Below, in pieces: positions 1 to 7,838 of a stretch of 64,000 bases of DNA (position 1 is the first letter of the stretch; each line of letters starts with the position of its first letter). The position numbers and the translations under genes are program-made. The notes under the pieces were generated by a model. It searched no databases. It saw nothing but the letters and a program-made list of their open reading frames with translations, and had not been told where the DNA came from. This DNA comes from Glycomyces salinus (GTDB lineage: Bacteria; Actinomycetota; Actinomycetes; Mycobacteriales; Micromonosporaceae). The DNA lies in assembly GCF_016428645.1 (NCBI RefSeq), contig NZ_JAELXW010000032.1, positions 1 through 64,000 of the forward strand, in the 5' to 3' direction.

Positions 1-773
1 GGCGATGACACGACCGGAACCGAACACGACCAACCGCCATCCCGCCTGGGCGATACACGCGCGTCGTCGACGATCGTGAGCGATGTCGGCCGGGGCCGAG
101 TGGTGACGCATGCCGTCATACTCAGCGCCGACCCTGAACTCCTCGAACCCAGGTCCAAACGGACCAGGCGGCCATCGCCCAGCCGCACCGGCGTCTGCGG
201 GCGCGGGGTCGGCAGCCCGGCATCGAGGATCAGCCGGCGGCACCACGACTCCATCGGCGATTCGGCGCGTCCATCGGCATCGTCGAGGATCGAACGGAGC
301 GACCGTACTTGGGTCGAATGCCATCGCGATCCATCGGCGACCGTTCGGGCCGCCCCGAGGCGGGCGCCGCGGCGGATGAGCTGATCGACTGCCGCTTGGG
401 CCTCCAGACGCGGCAGCATCCGAGCGCAGTCGATCAGGGTCCGGTCCAGGTCGGTGACCCGGATACCGTCGATGCGGACGCACTGGTCCTCGGGCAGGCG
501 CCACCGGTGCACTCTGACCTCCGCCGGGAGAGCGCAGGCGGCAGCGTGATCGGTGACGGCGAACTCGATCGGCCAGGCAGTGGCCTCGATACCCGGAGGC
601 AGCGTTTCGACACCGTGGAGCAGCGCGGCCGATCGGGACACCGCTGTCAATCGGCCTGGAGCCGAGGCCGCGATGCGCCCGAGCCGATCGCGCATGGGCG
701 CATCGAACGGGTCGCGCGGCCACGGGAACCGACGGTCCTCGGTCGCCGGCCAGTACGGCGGAAGATCACTCAT
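1..773 (-). pseudogene. DUF559-type (Vsr-like nuclease fold) protein with an apparent frameshift; 3' end outside window
   Basis: From the ATG at 773 one frame is open to the window edge. Its first ~208 residues resemble the N-terminal part of actinobacterial DUF559/AbiEi-like proteins (segments RVTDLDRTLIDCARML and ESWCRRLILDAGLPTPRPQ). After LVRLDL (codon ending at 150) the family match jumps to another frame: from 147 leftward that frame reads FEEFRVGAEYDGMRHH and then DRRRRACIAQAGWRLVVF, the EYDGxxHH core of the DUF559 nuclease fold. One missing base between 152 and 147 explains the jump. It may be a true pseudogene or a sequencing error. The same frame is also open upstream to a TTG at 1001 (SDQPHASPPHTAVWEIAISD), so the true start is uncertain. 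I see nothing else in 774-1046. Confidence 0.6.
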
Positions 774-1046
774 CGGTCGATCATGAACCCGGCCGGTGAC
801 ATTCGGGATGGTCGGCCGACTCGACGTCCGTCGGCGTGCCAGGCGGCGGAGCCGCTTTCCCGCAGCCGGGGGTCCCCTTTTGCCACGGGCGCCGTCAAAG
901 CCCTCGCCGGCGAGCACTACCCGTACGACGGCCTCGAGGTCGCTGATTGCGATTTCCCAGACAGCGGTGTGGGGCGGCGAGGCGTGAGGTTGGTCTGACA
1001 ATAGGCGGCCACCGGCAGCAAGCCAAGCGTCCCAAGCCGTTGCCTG

Positions 1047-1628
1047 TCAAACTTCGGTGGGGCGGATGGCCGCGTACAGCAGCATGTCTCGACGGACCTT
1101 GCCTATTGCCTGATGGCTTCGCAAGAGACCCTCGCGATCGTAGCCGGCACGCTCGGCAGTCCTTATCGAACCGACGTTCCAAGGCTCGATGTACAGCGCG
1201 ATCCGGAACAGTCCCGGCACCGTCCATCCGAAGGCGCTGAGCGCGGAAAGCGCGTCGGCGGCGAATCCGCGCCCGCGGGCGGAAGGCATGATCGAGTACC
1301 CGGCCGTCGCCCGACCGGCCTCGAGTTCCCTGAGCCAGAGCCCGCATTGGCCGACCGCCGCATCGGTTCCGGCTTCAGCGATCGCAAAGGAGAATCCAAC
1401 ACCCTCGTCATAACGCACGAACTGCCGACGTAGCCACGCCAGGGCCTCCTCGTCATCGGCATGCAGCGGCAGCGTGCCGATCGTGGGAACGTAGGCGTCG
1501 GTCGCGAGTTCCCGGGCCATGGCGACGTCGTCCTCACGCGGCCTGCGGAGCACGACTCCACCGTGCCCAGGCGGCGTGGACGGCCACGGCGGGAGAGGCG
1601 AGGTCGACACCATGGCCTCATTATCCAT
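1047..1628 (-). CDS. GNAT acetyltransferase, RimJ/RimL type
   Basis: 193 residues from ATG 1628; ATG 1613 (MVSTSPLPPW) is an equally possible start. The fold reads in order: strand VVLRRPREDDVAMARELA, core VGQCGLWLREL, then YSIMPSARGRGFAADALSAL with the acetyl-CoA pyrophosphate loop (RGRGFA), and the C-terminal IEPWNVGSIRTAERAGY, the SxxxxEKxGF-type motif of ribosomal-protein N-acetyltransferase relatives. The family transfers an acetyl group from acetyl-CoA to protein N-termini or small amines; the substrate cannot be told from sequence. It stands alone between the frameshifted gene and the lipoprotein gene. Confidence 0.85.
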   Translation of the reverse strand: MDNEAMVSTSPLPPWPSTPPGHGGVVLRRPREDDVAMARELATDAYVPTIGTLPLHADDEEALAWLRRQFVRYDEGVGFSFAIAEAGTDAAVGQCGLWLRELEAGRATAGYSIMPSARGRGFAADALSALSAFGWTVPGLFRIALYIEPWNVGSIRTAERAGYDREGLLRSHQAIGKVRRDMLLYAAIRPTEV

Positions 1629-1740
1629 GCGAACGGTCTCACCGGCCGTTGCCCGAAACGATGTTCGACAGTGAAGTCGGTCGCGCCGGGCGCAATCGGG
1701 CCGATCCCCAGGCCGAGGCCGCGTGGGAATTGCGGGCTTG

Positions 1741-2295
1741 TTACTCGTCGAGGTCGGGGCGTTCGGGCTGTGGACACGATCGCCTGGCCTCGTCCCATTC
1801 CTCGGGTGTTGTCGACTCGACGATGTCGGCGTAGGGGTCCCAGATCGCACCGTTGGTGGAGACCAGGGCTTCGATGTAGTCCTCGCGGCCCGGCGGTTCT
1901 GATATCGAGTAGCCGAGGTCTTCGAGGCATCCGGCCGACTCCACCACGAGGTCGAAGAACTCCCCGGCGGTGTCGCGGTCCATCGGCGGCGGAGGTTTGT
2001 CGAACCCATGCTCGGCCCAGCAGGACTCCAGGTCGGCCTGGTACTGGTCGGCCTGCGCCTCTTCGTGACTCGATTCGATCTCGTTGAACTCGTTGAGTTC
2101 GACCTCCCAACCGTGCTCGGTCATGCAATCCTGCATGATCTCCCCGGCCTCCAGGTTCGACATGAGCGGCATGTAATCCGACGCGTTCTCGCCGGGCGAC
2201 TCCGATTCGCCATCGGAGCAGGCCGGCAGCAGCAGGAGTCCGCTGAGCACGGCCGGAACGGCCGTGCTCAGCGGCTTGGAACTACCGGACCTCAC
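1741..2295 (-). CDS. Putative lipoprotein
   Basis: 184 residues from GTG 2295. The N-terminus has a hydrophobic stretch ending in the lipobox LLPAC, so the mature protein is probably lipid-anchored on the outer face of the membrane. The rest is acidic and rich in Glu/Asp, with repeated cysteines (QDCMTEHGW, ESCWAEHGF, SAGCLEDLGY, RRSCPQPERP) that could form disulfides. The GTG overlaps the TGA of the preceding secreted-protein gene by 4 bp (GTGA), and a GGAG lies 10 nt upstream, so translation is probably coupled. Function unknown; it belongs to the operon starting at 3116. Confidence 0.7.
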   Translation of the reverse strand: MRSGSSKPLSTAVPAVLSGLLLLPACSDGESESPGENASDYMPLMSNLEAGEIMQDCMTEHGWEVELNEFNEIESSHEEAQADQYQADLESCWAEHGFDKPPPPMDRDTAGEFFDLVVESAGCLEDLGYSISEPPGREDYIEALVSTNGAIWDPYADIVESTTPEEWDEARRSCPQPERPDLDE

Positions 2296-2639
2296 TGACA
2301 GCGTGCTCCCGCTCTGGTGAAGTCGTCCGCCGAGACCCGCCAGTTCGAGATCGAGTTGAAGGTCGTACGCGTGTAGACGGTCGTCGGGGTGGAGGTCGTG
2401 CCCGAGCGACGCACGTGGTCGTACCCGTCCGCCGCCAGGTGGTTCCAGTTGCCGACGGTGCCGGTGCTGTAGACGGTCACGGTCTGGCCGATTCCGCAGG
2501 TGACCGGGCCGCCCCCGTCGTCCTTGGCTTGGGCGGGGGCCGCCGCGGCCAGGCTCAGAGCGACGGCCGCCCCGATCGAGGTCGCTCCGACGGTGAAGCG
2601 CCGCAGTGCATTGGATTTCTTGGGAGTTCGATTTGACAT
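2292..2639 (-). CDS. Small secreted protein, paralogue of the gene at 2760-3116
   Basis: 115 residues. A Sec signal peptide is plain: basic start (NRTPKKSNALRR), hydrophobic core and an AQA cleavage site near residue 38. The mature ~77-residue part has two cysteines (VTCGIGQTV, ARCQ at the end) and the pattern V-Y-S-x-T-V-G-N-W-N-H, then NWRVSADDF. The upstream gene product shows the same layout (SQNTVGNYAHTHF, KFTITAADF, two Cys), so the two are paralogues. A strong ribosome site (AAGGAAGG) precedes the ATG. Not recognised as a known family; a disulfide-bonded extracellular protein or bacteriocin-like product is possible. Confidence 0.75.
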   Translation of the reverse strand: MSNRTPKKSNALRRFTVGATSIGAAVALSLAAAAPAQAKDDGGGPVTCGIGQTVTVYSTGTVGNWNHLAADGYDHVRRSGTTSTPTTVYTRTTFNSISNWRVSADDFTRAGARCQ

Positions 2640-2759
2640 GCGATTTCCTTCCTTTGACAGAGATCGGTGTGGATGTCAGGGTTGCCGGGACCTCCCAGTA
2701 GGCACACCTTCGCAACTGGGTCATGCGATCTCGGCTCGATCACCGAGAGGGCCGAAGAA

Positions 2760-3116
2760 CTACTTCTTCCAGCACTCCACGTTGATGCCCCTGAAATCGG
2801 CTGCGGTGATCGTGAATTTGCGAAGTTTCGACCATCCGAAGGTCACTTTGATCGTTGTCGGCGACATGGCCAGTCCGGAACTGGTCTTCGCCGATCCGCT
2901 GGTGGGAAAGTGTGTGTGGGCGTAGTTCCCTACCGTGTTTTGGCTGACGGTCACGACCTTGCGGTCTGAGGAGCAGGTCGCGGGCCAGCCTTCGTAGGTC
3001 CTGGCCTGGGCCGGAGCGGCGAGGGCCAGGGATGCCGCCAGTGCCGAGGTGATGACGACGCCTCGGACGGCCAGCCGGCGCCGAAGACCGGGGCTCTTGG
3101 TAGATCGTCTTGTCAT
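2760..3116 (-). CDS. Small secreted protein (first gene of the operon)
   Basis: 118 residues from ATG 3116, preceded by GAAAGG. Signal peptide with basic region (RRSTKSPGLRRR), hydrophobic core and AQA cleavage site. The mature part begins RTYEGWPATC, ends NVECWKK, and has two cysteines like its downstream paralogue. About 165 bp upstream lie three GCAC-type heptamers at 11-bp spacing with a -10-like box (3265-3325), so this gene and the two after it (2292-2639, 1741-2295) probably form one SARP-controlled operon. Molecular role unknown. Confidence 0.75.
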   Translation of the reverse strand: MTRRSTKSPGLRRRLAVRGVVITSALAASLALAAPAQARTYEGWPATCSSDRKVVTVSQNTVGNYAHTHFPTSGSAKTSSGLAMSPTTIKVTFGWSKLRKFTITAADFRGINVECWKK

Positions 3117-3264
3117 GCGATTACCTTTCTCTCGTCGGACACGACGCAGTCGCCGGTCCCGGTCGAATGTCCGCCGAGAAACGAAGAGCCGCCATAGTCG
3201 TCCCTTCGAGTGCCGTGTCCGCGGTGTGGGGGAATCGGACCTCGCTCGAATTCGAGGCTCTTTG

Positions 3265-3309
3265 ATCTTCCCGGACCGTCGCACGGATGCCGCACGAGTG
3301 ACGCACGCC
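3265..3309 (-). promoter_or_regulatory. SARP-type promoter: GCAC heptamers at 11-bp spacing
   Basis: On the + strand GCACGGA, GCACGAG and GCACGCC start at 3281, 3292 and 3303, exactly 11 bp apart. Read on the minus strand, the last repeat (TCCGTGC, 3287-3281) is followed by 10 nt and then GAAGAT (3270-3265) as a -10 candidate. A further GCACGAC at 3319-3325 is out of register. The spacing of one helical turn is the known layout of SARP operators. The transcript would run into the secreted-protein gene at 3116. Confidence 0.6.
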
Positions 3310-3382
3310 TCTAGTGCGGCACGACGATTCGTCGGTTCCCAAAGGCCCCGCCGCGTGCTCCCAGGTCTGAGGCGTGCCGCAG

Positions 3383-3448
3383 CGTGAAGCAGCCGCTCGG
3401 TACCTTTGCTCCCTCATCGGGCAAAGTACGCAGAGCGGCTGCTTCACG
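3383..3448. terminator. Long perfect hairpin, probable terminator
   Basis: Perfect 16-bp arms (3383-3398 and 3433-3448; CGTGAAGCAGCCGCTC and its complement). Inside them a second stem pairs GTACCTTTGC with GCAAAGTAC, with one bulged base. It starts 16 nt after the stop of the AHSA1 gene (3464) on the minus strand. The T-run (GTTTT, 3448-3452) is on the + strand side, so as an intrinsic terminator it points rightward; it may act in both directions. The rest of 3117-3463 holds only the SARP-type promoter. Confidence 0.6.
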
Positions 3449-3463
3449 TTTTGACCACGTCGG

Positions 3464-3916
3464 TCAGTTGAAGTTGTCGATCTTGACGTCGTTCGGGGCC
3501 GGGGCGCCCTTGCCGGACTCCAAGAGCTGCTTGAGGCTCATCAGGAACAGTGCCCACTTGGTGCTGCAGTGGTGCATGAACTCCACCGGTTCACGCCAGC
3601 CGCGGTGGGCGAACATGACGATCGTGTACTCGCCGTCGGTGCTCAGGTCCCATTCGATCGTGGTGCCGATCCACTCCTCGGGTCCGTCGATCACCTCCCA
3701 GCGGACGCGCTCGTCGGGCGTGGCTTCCAGGACCCGCATGTCGAAGCCGCCGGGTTCGGGCGCGCCCTCGAAGCGGAACTTGATGACGCCGCCGGGCGCG
3801 CCGTCGCCGGTGGTGTCCCTCGTCCACCAGCCGGACAGGCCGTCGATGTCGGTCAGCGCGCGGTAGACCGCCGCTTGCGGTTCGGTGATGCCCACTCGGT
3901 GCAGGATGTCGACCAT
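3464..3916 (-). CDS. AHSA1/SRPBCC-domain protein
   Basis: 150 residues covering one complete START/Bet v1-like domain of the AHSA1 (activator of Hsp90 ATPase) superfamily: N-terminal strand VDILHRVGITEPQAAVYRAL, then GLSGWWTRDT, the middle VIKFRFEGAPEPGGF, and the long C-terminal helix TKWALFLMSLKQLLESGKG. These proteins form a hydrophobic pocket; actinomycete members near ArsR genes are annotated only by fold. ATG 3916 has AGGAAGAG upstream. It lies 113 bp downstream of the ArsR-SRPBCC pair on the same strand and may be read with it, or from its own promoter in that gap. Ligand unknown. Confidence 0.85.
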   Translation of the reverse strand: MVDILHRVGITEPQAAVYRALTDIDGLSGWWTRDTTGDGAPGGVIKFRFEGAPEPGGFDMRVLEATPDERVRWEVIDGPEEWIGTTIEWDLSTDGEYTIVMFAHRGWREPVEFMHHCSTKWALFLMSLKQLLESGKGAPAPNDVKIDNFN

Positions 3917-4029
3917 GATCTCTTCCTAATCTTGTAGTACGGATGTCGGCTCGTGCTCCTCGCGGAGCGGATGTGGCTGACATTTTCGCTGTTCGTTCTC
4001 GACTCGACCCGGGATCGGCCGAATCGCCG

Positions 4030-4362
4030 TCACGGTTGTCGCTCGATGGCCTCGGCGATTTTCTTGATGCGCCGAAGGCGGGCGTCCCAGGCTTCGCCGG
4101 CCGCTTGGAGCTGTGCCGCGGCGCGTTCGAGTTGGGCCTGGTCGACCCGGTAGCGCTTCTCCCGTCCGACCTCGGTGGCTTCGACGAGTCCGACGCGGTC
4201 GAGGACGCCGAGGTGCTTGGACACCGCCTGCCGGGTCACCGGCAGGCGGTCGCTGAGCGCGGTGGCGGTGCGTGCCGGGGACTCCAGCAGCAGGTCGAGC
4301 AGTCGTCGGCGGGTCGGGTCTCCGATCGCCGACCAGAGTTCGTCGTCGGTCGCGGTGGTCAT
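4030..4362 (-). CDS. ArsR-family winged-helix transcriptional regulator
   Basis: 110 residues, one winged-helix domain: LWSAIGDPTRRRLLDLLLE is the ArsR signature, then TATALSDRLPVTRQAVSKHL is the recognition helix region, then VGREKRYRVDQAQLERA is the wing. No cysteine cluster for metals is present, so it is probably the type that travels with SRPBCC proteins rather than a metal sensor. The start overlaps the stop of the upstream SRPBCC gene by 4 bp (ATGA), so they are co-translated. Two GCAAC palindromes upstream of the operon (4826-4840, 4871-4885) are likely its own operators, giving autorepression. Confidence 0.9.
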   Translation of the reverse strand: MTTATDDELWSAIGDPTRRRLLDLLLESPARTATALSDRLPVTRQAVSKHLGVLDRVGLVEATEVGREKRYRVDQAQLERAAAQLQAAGEAWDARLRRIKKIAEAIERQP

Positions 4363-4808
4363 CGCCCGGTTCCCACCTGTTCGGCGCGCTCCTTGATGCG
4401 GGGCACGAAGAGGTCCCAGCCGGTCACGTGCTCCCGGTACTGCTCTTCCAGGGCGGCGATCTCCCAGCCGCGTTCGCGGAAGCCGGTCTCGGTCATCTTG
4501 AGGGTCGTGCCGGAACCGGACGGGACGAGCTCGAAGGTGACCAGCAGCGAGTTGCCCTCGGTCGCGGATTCGCCTTCGGGCTGGGTCCAACGGAACGTGA
4601 AGTTCCGCGGCGGGTCGGCGGCCACGACGGTGATGGGGACGGTCATGCCGTCCTCCCACACCAGTTGACCGGTCGAGCCGGGCTCGGGTTCGATCGCGGT
4701 CTCGGCGTCCCACCACTCGCGGATGTGCTCGGGCCGGCTGACGACGTCGAACACGACCTCCGGTGAAGCGTCGATGTGAATCTCGCGCTCGATGCTCGCG
4801 TACTCCAT
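4359..4808 (-). CDS. AHSA1/SRPBCC-domain protein (first gene of the ArsR operon)
   Basis: 149 residues: REIHIDASPEVVFDVVSRPEH opens the fold, then EWWDAETAIEPEPG, FTFRWTQPEGES, LLVTFELVPSGSGT and the C-terminal helix ALEEQYREHVTGWDLFVPRI. This is the typical partner of an ArsR regulator in actinomycetes and is translationally coupled to it (ATGA overlap at 4359-4362). The ATG at 4808 has GAGGAGGA upstream. The cellular ligand or reaction is not predictable. Confidence 0.88.
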   Translation of the reverse strand: MEYASIEREIHIDASPEVVFDVVSRPEHIREWWDAETAIEPEPGSTGQLVWEDGMTVPITVVAADPPRNFTFRWTQPEGESATEGNSLLVTFELVPSGSGTTLKMTETGFRERGWEIAALEEQYREHVTGWDLFVPRIKERAEQVGTGR

Positions 4809-4825
4809 GAGTCCTCCTCGCTAAT

Positions 4826-4840
4826 GCAACCTTTGGTTGC
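4826..4840. promoter_or_regulatory. Candidate ArsR operator 1 (GCAACC-TTT-GGTTGC)
   Basis: Perfect 6+3+6 palindrome, 18 bp upstream of the start at 4808. Flanking bases extend the dyad (TAAT before, GTATTA after). It lies where a repressor would block the promoter of the SRPBCC-ArsR operon. Confidence 0.65.
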
Positions 4841-4870
4841 GTATTAGCTTAGCGTCCTTCGGGGCAATGT

Positions 4871-4885
4871 GCAACCAGAAGTTGC
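4871..4885. promoter_or_regulatory. Candidate ArsR operator 2 (GCAAC-CAGAA-GTTGC)
   Basis: Second palindrome with the same GCAAC/GTTGC half-sites, centre 45 bp from the first (4833 to 4878). Two matching dyads in 60 bp in front of an autoregulated ArsR gene support a shared repressor. Confidence 0.6.
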
Positions 4886-4928
4886 TAAAAATCTCGAACC
4901 GGCCGGAGCGGCACGCGCCTCGGCGGGG

Positions 4929-6026
4929 TCAGGGCCGCGGTTGGAACCGCAATCCTCCCAGGACCCACGGGACGTGCTCCCGGTTCGCGGCGATCAGGAC
5001 CTCCCTGGCGCCGTCCCGGCACTCCACCAGCAGCGGGTCGTGGAGCCCGCCGCAGCGTCGGTCCCCTCGCCGCGCGGGGTGGAGGCGGACGAAGGTCAGG
5101 GGTGGAAAGGGCCGGGTCCGACGGGCCACGCCTCCGGGATCGGAGGCCGCCGCCAGGCCCGCCGGGCCGACGACCAGGTAGCCGTCGCCCTCCCGGCTGT
5201 ATGGCACCTCGCCCAGGACCCGCGCCGGCAGCATCGTCTCGGCCTCCGGAGGGCTCACCCACGTCTGGGACAGCAGCCGCGCCGACCGGCGCTCGGCCTT
5301 GCGGCGCTGCCGCCGCCACAGCAGCGCGCCCACCAGCACCATGCCCGCGGTCGTGCAGGCCAAGGCGATGAGCGAAGCCGTGAGGACAGGCGGGGCGGCG
5401 ATCGGGATCATGGCGACGATCGCATAGACGATGGCCGTCATCGCCGGGACCGTTCCGGTCCAGTTCCCCAAGGATTCGATGCTGCGGCCGAAGCGCTTCA
5501 GCCGCCACTCGAAGCGGGCCATCCAGAGCAGGGAGAAACCCAACGACAGCAGGCCGACCGCGCCCATCAGCGGCACCTTGTAGGCGCCGACCGGAGTGTC
5601 GGAGAGCCGCACCGACTCGCCGCCGGCGGTGACGACCTCCCGGATCCGACCGCGCCAGGCGGTGAGGGTGACCTGGTCGCCCACTTCGAATTCGTCGATG
5701 TCGGACTGGCCGCTGGCGAGCCGCACCCGGTAGTGGTCGCCGTCGACGTCGAACGCCACGAAGTAGCGCTTGTCGTCGCCGCTGCCCCGCACCTCCTTGT
5801 CGACGACGGCCGCCTCCGCGCGTTCGCGGCACTCGTCGGCCTCGCTCAAGTCGGCGACCGAATCCGGGCACGGCGGAGCCTCCAGGTAGGCGCGCTCCTC
5901 GGCCAGCGCCGACGGCAGCGTCAGCGGAAGAACGCCGATCCCGAGCACCACCAGAGGCAGGCCCAGCAGCATCAGGGCCAGAGGGCTGTTGACCTTGCCC
6001 GAGCGGCGAGGATAGAGCATCGGCAT
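4929..6026 (-). CDS. Multi-pass membrane protein of unknown function
   Basis: 365 residues. A hydrophobic segment near the start (SPLALMLLGLPLVVLGIGV), an external ~100-residue part with two cysteines (APPCPDSVAD, ADECRERAEA) and a small beta-rich region (YFVAFDVDGDHYRVRL, FEVGDQVTLTAWRG), then further membrane segments (VPLMGAVGLLSLGFSLLWMA, MTAIVYAIVAMIPIAAPPVL, LIALACTTAGMVLVGALLW) and a ~110-residue soluble tail. No family recognised. It follows the putative immunity gene by 20 bp and may be the last gene of the toxin operon that starts at 8147. Confidence 0.65.
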   Translation of the reverse strand: MPMLYPRRSGKVNSPLALMLLGLPLVVLGIGVLPLTLPSALAEERAYLEAPPCPDSVADLSEADECRERAEAAVVDKEVRGSGDDKRYFVAFDVDGDHYRVRLASGQSDIDEFEVGDQVTLTAWRGRIREVVTAGGESVRLSDTPVGAYKVPLMGAVGLLSLGFSLLWMARFEWRLKRFGRSIESLGNWTGTVPAMTAIVYAIVAMIPIAAPPVLTASLIALACTTAGMVLVGALLWRRQRRKAERRSARLLSQTWVSPPEAETMLPARVLGEVPYSREGDGYLVVGPAGLAAASDPGGVARRTRPFPPLTFVRLHPARRGDRRCGGLHDPLLVECRDGAREVLIAANREHVPWVLGGLRFQPRP

Positions 6027-6046
6027 GGCGGTGACTCCCGGTTCGG

Positions 6047-6493
6047 TCAGAGGACGGGGACGTCCGGGGCGCCCTCGATCGGATGGCGCAGCCCGACGAT
6101 TCGGATTCTGCCCTCGTCACTCTCGTCGGGGTCCACCGCGACTTCGCCGTGGCCCCCGGCCGCGGTGACGAGCATCCAGTGGTCCTCGGGCAGCCCCGGC
6201 GCGCTGTAGACCGCAGCGGTCTCCATGGCCCGGCACAGTTCCAGGGCGAGTTCCAGTTCCGACCGGACCCCGGTGGTCTCGGAGAAGCGGTCGCCGGTCT
6301 CCAGGATCGCCGACTCGACCTCGGTCTCCGGATTGAACGTGACCTGCGCGATCGGGCGGTCGACGGTCCCGGGAAGCGGGTTCCCGTTCACGACCACGCC
6401 GATCAGGTCCCTGGGTATCGAGTACACGGCCGCCACGGTGTCGGCGAGCCGGCGCGGGTCCGGCTGCTCGTAGAAGTAGATCATCGACTCCAT
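6047..6493 (-). CDS. Putative immunity protein of the toxin operon
   Basis: 148 residues from ATG 6493 (ATG 6484 also possible). No signal peptide or membrane segment; the sequence is acidic (DRFSETTGVRSELELALE, EVAVDPDESDEGRI), as usual for cytoplasmic immunity proteins. It begins 10 nt after the stop of the probable toxin gene. I do not recognise a named immunity family with certainty; the call rests on position, size and charge. Confidence 0.5.
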   Translation of the reverse strand: MESMIYFYEQPDPRRLADTVAAVYSIPRDLIGVVVNGNPLPGTVDRPIAQVTFNPETEVESAILETGDRFSETTGVRSELELALELCRAMETAAVYSAPGLPEDHWMLVTAAGGHGEVAVDPDESDEGRIRIVGLRHPIEGAPDVPVL

Positions 6494-6503
6494 CTCGGCC
6501 CCG

Positions 6504-7112
6504 CTATCCCTTGTAGCTCTTGTGGTGGCTGAACGCATTGAGCGCGGCGTTCCACCGCTCCGTCGTCACGTTCGGATTGCGGCGGTTCTGCTCCCAGGCC
6601 GCGTCGGTGTCGCCGCCGTTCTTGATCATAGATTGCAGCAGCCGGTATTCGAGCTGGTTGAGGTTGTGCACGCCGAGCCCCCCGGTCGGGTAGGTCCGCA
6701 GACTGTCGGAGCCGGTGTTCTCCACCTTGTACGTCCGGCCGTTGACCTCGTACTCGTGCTTGTCCGGATTCCAATTCGCCTCCCCGCGCCGGATCGCCTC
6801 GATGTCGGCGTCCATGTCCACATCGGGTTGGACCACCGAGTTCGACTTCTGCGCGTGGGTCTTCGGCGTGATCCGGTTCAGGTCGTGGCGCTTCATGTTC
6901 GGAGGCAGCAGTTCGCGGTGCGCCGCCGGCCCCTTCGGGGCCCGCGATATGGCGCGGCCGCCGGAATTCCCGCGGCCCACCGACAAGGCGTCCACCTCGG
7001 CCTCGGCGCGCGCCTGGGCCTCGGCCGTGTTGGACAGCACACCGCCGTGCCCGCCCTTCCTGCCGCCGCCGGAATCGCCGTCTCCGCCACCGGGTTTGCG
7101 GGTGCGAACCAT
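6504..7112 (-). CDS. Probable polymorphic-toxin protein with a C-terminal effector domain
   Basis: 202 residues from ATG 7112 (in-frame GTGs at 7121 and 7124 are possible). The first ~80 residues are low-complexity linker (GGGDGDSGGGRKGGHGG, GNSGGRAISRAPKGPA); the last ~100 are compact and hydrophilic with conserved-looking segments KHEYEVNGRTYKVEN, GGLGVHNLNQLEYRLLQSM and FSHHKSYKG at the end. Placed between a WXG protein and a small acidic gene, this is the layout of type VII-secreted toxins. The toxin activity is unrecognised; histidines near the C-terminus could be catalytic, but this is conjecture. Confidence 0.5.
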   Translation of the reverse strand: MVRTRKPGGGDGDSGGGRKGGHGGVLSNTAEAQARAEAEVDALSVGRGNSGGRAISRAPKGPAAHRELLPPNMKRHDLNRITPKTHAQKSNSVVQPDVDMDADIEAIRRGEANWNPDKHEYEVNGRTYKVENTGSDSLRTYPTGGLGVHNLNQLEYRLLQSMIKNGGDTDAAWEQNRRNPNVTTERWNAALNAFSHHKSYKG

Positions 7113-7117
7113 CGGAG

Positions 7118-7837
7118 TCACCACTCCATGAGCCGCTTGAGGGCCGTGAGGCTCTCGTACAGCGCCGTCGAATAGGAGATGATGCGGCCGAGGGTTCCGG
7201 CGATCCATCCGATGATCTGTGCGGCCACTGCCGGTGTGGCCCCGCCCATCGTGACCGCCTCCTGGGCGATCCACGAGGGCAGCCGCGCCATGAGGGTCGC
7301 CGCCAGGTTGGCGATGAGGTCGCGCACGATGTCTCGCGTGGTGGCGACCAGGACACCGGCGGCCTCGGTGGCCGCGGCGATGGCGTACGCGGTCCCGGCC
7401 AGCCCGGCCGCGGCGTTGACGCCGTGCTGGATCTTCTCGCGGTAGGCGTCGGCCGCCGCGCCCCGCCACTCGCCCAGGTCGTCCTCGACCGCCGAGCGGA
7501 GGCGTTCGGCCCATTCCAGCTTCTGCTCGGCGATGTTCTTCCAGGTCTCCACATGGGAGGCGATGACGTCGGCGTCGCCGGTGAGCTCGTCGAGCCACTG
7601 GCGAACCGGTTCGATCTGCTCCATCAGCCAGGAGATGCCCAGCTCGATGACGCTGCCGAGCGGGTCCAGGACCACTGAGATCAAGTCCAGCGCCGCGACG
7701 GTCCCGGTCAGGGCCTGGTCCTTCCAGTCGCCGGATTCGATCGCGTCGATCAGCGCCTTCGTGTCGTCCCACAGGTAGTTGCCGGTCAACCAGGTGTGGG
7801 AGTCCTCGACCGGGGCGATCAGTGAGTCCTCGCCCAC
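7118..7837 (-). CDS. WXG-motif helical protein (type VII secretion-type substrate partner)
   Basis: 239 residues from GTG 7837 with GAGGAG upstream; the start is 1 nt after the preceding stop. The protein is almost all helical and Ala-rich. The WXG turn is at W124-R-G126 inside GEWRGAAADAYREKIQ, the typical helix-turn-helix of WXG100/ESX proteins, followed by a long hydrophobic helical region (AAGLAGTAYAIAAATEAAGV, IIGWIAGTLGRIISYS). Such proteins carry or fold next to C-terminal toxins for export by an ESX system. No ESX ATPase or membrane component is in this window. Confidence 0.65.
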   Translation of the reverse strand: MGEDSLIAPVEDSHTWLTGNYLWDDTKALIDAIESGDWKDQALTGTVAALDLISVVLDPLGSVIELGISWLMEQIEPVRQWLDELTGDADVIASHVETWKNIAEQKLEWAERLRSAVEDDLGEWRGAAADAYREKIQHGVNAAAGLAGTAYAIAAATEAAGVLVATTRDIVRDLIANLAATLMARLPSWIAQEAVTMGGATPAVAAQIIGWIAGTLGRIISYSTALYESLTALKRLMEW

Positions 7838-7838
7838 C

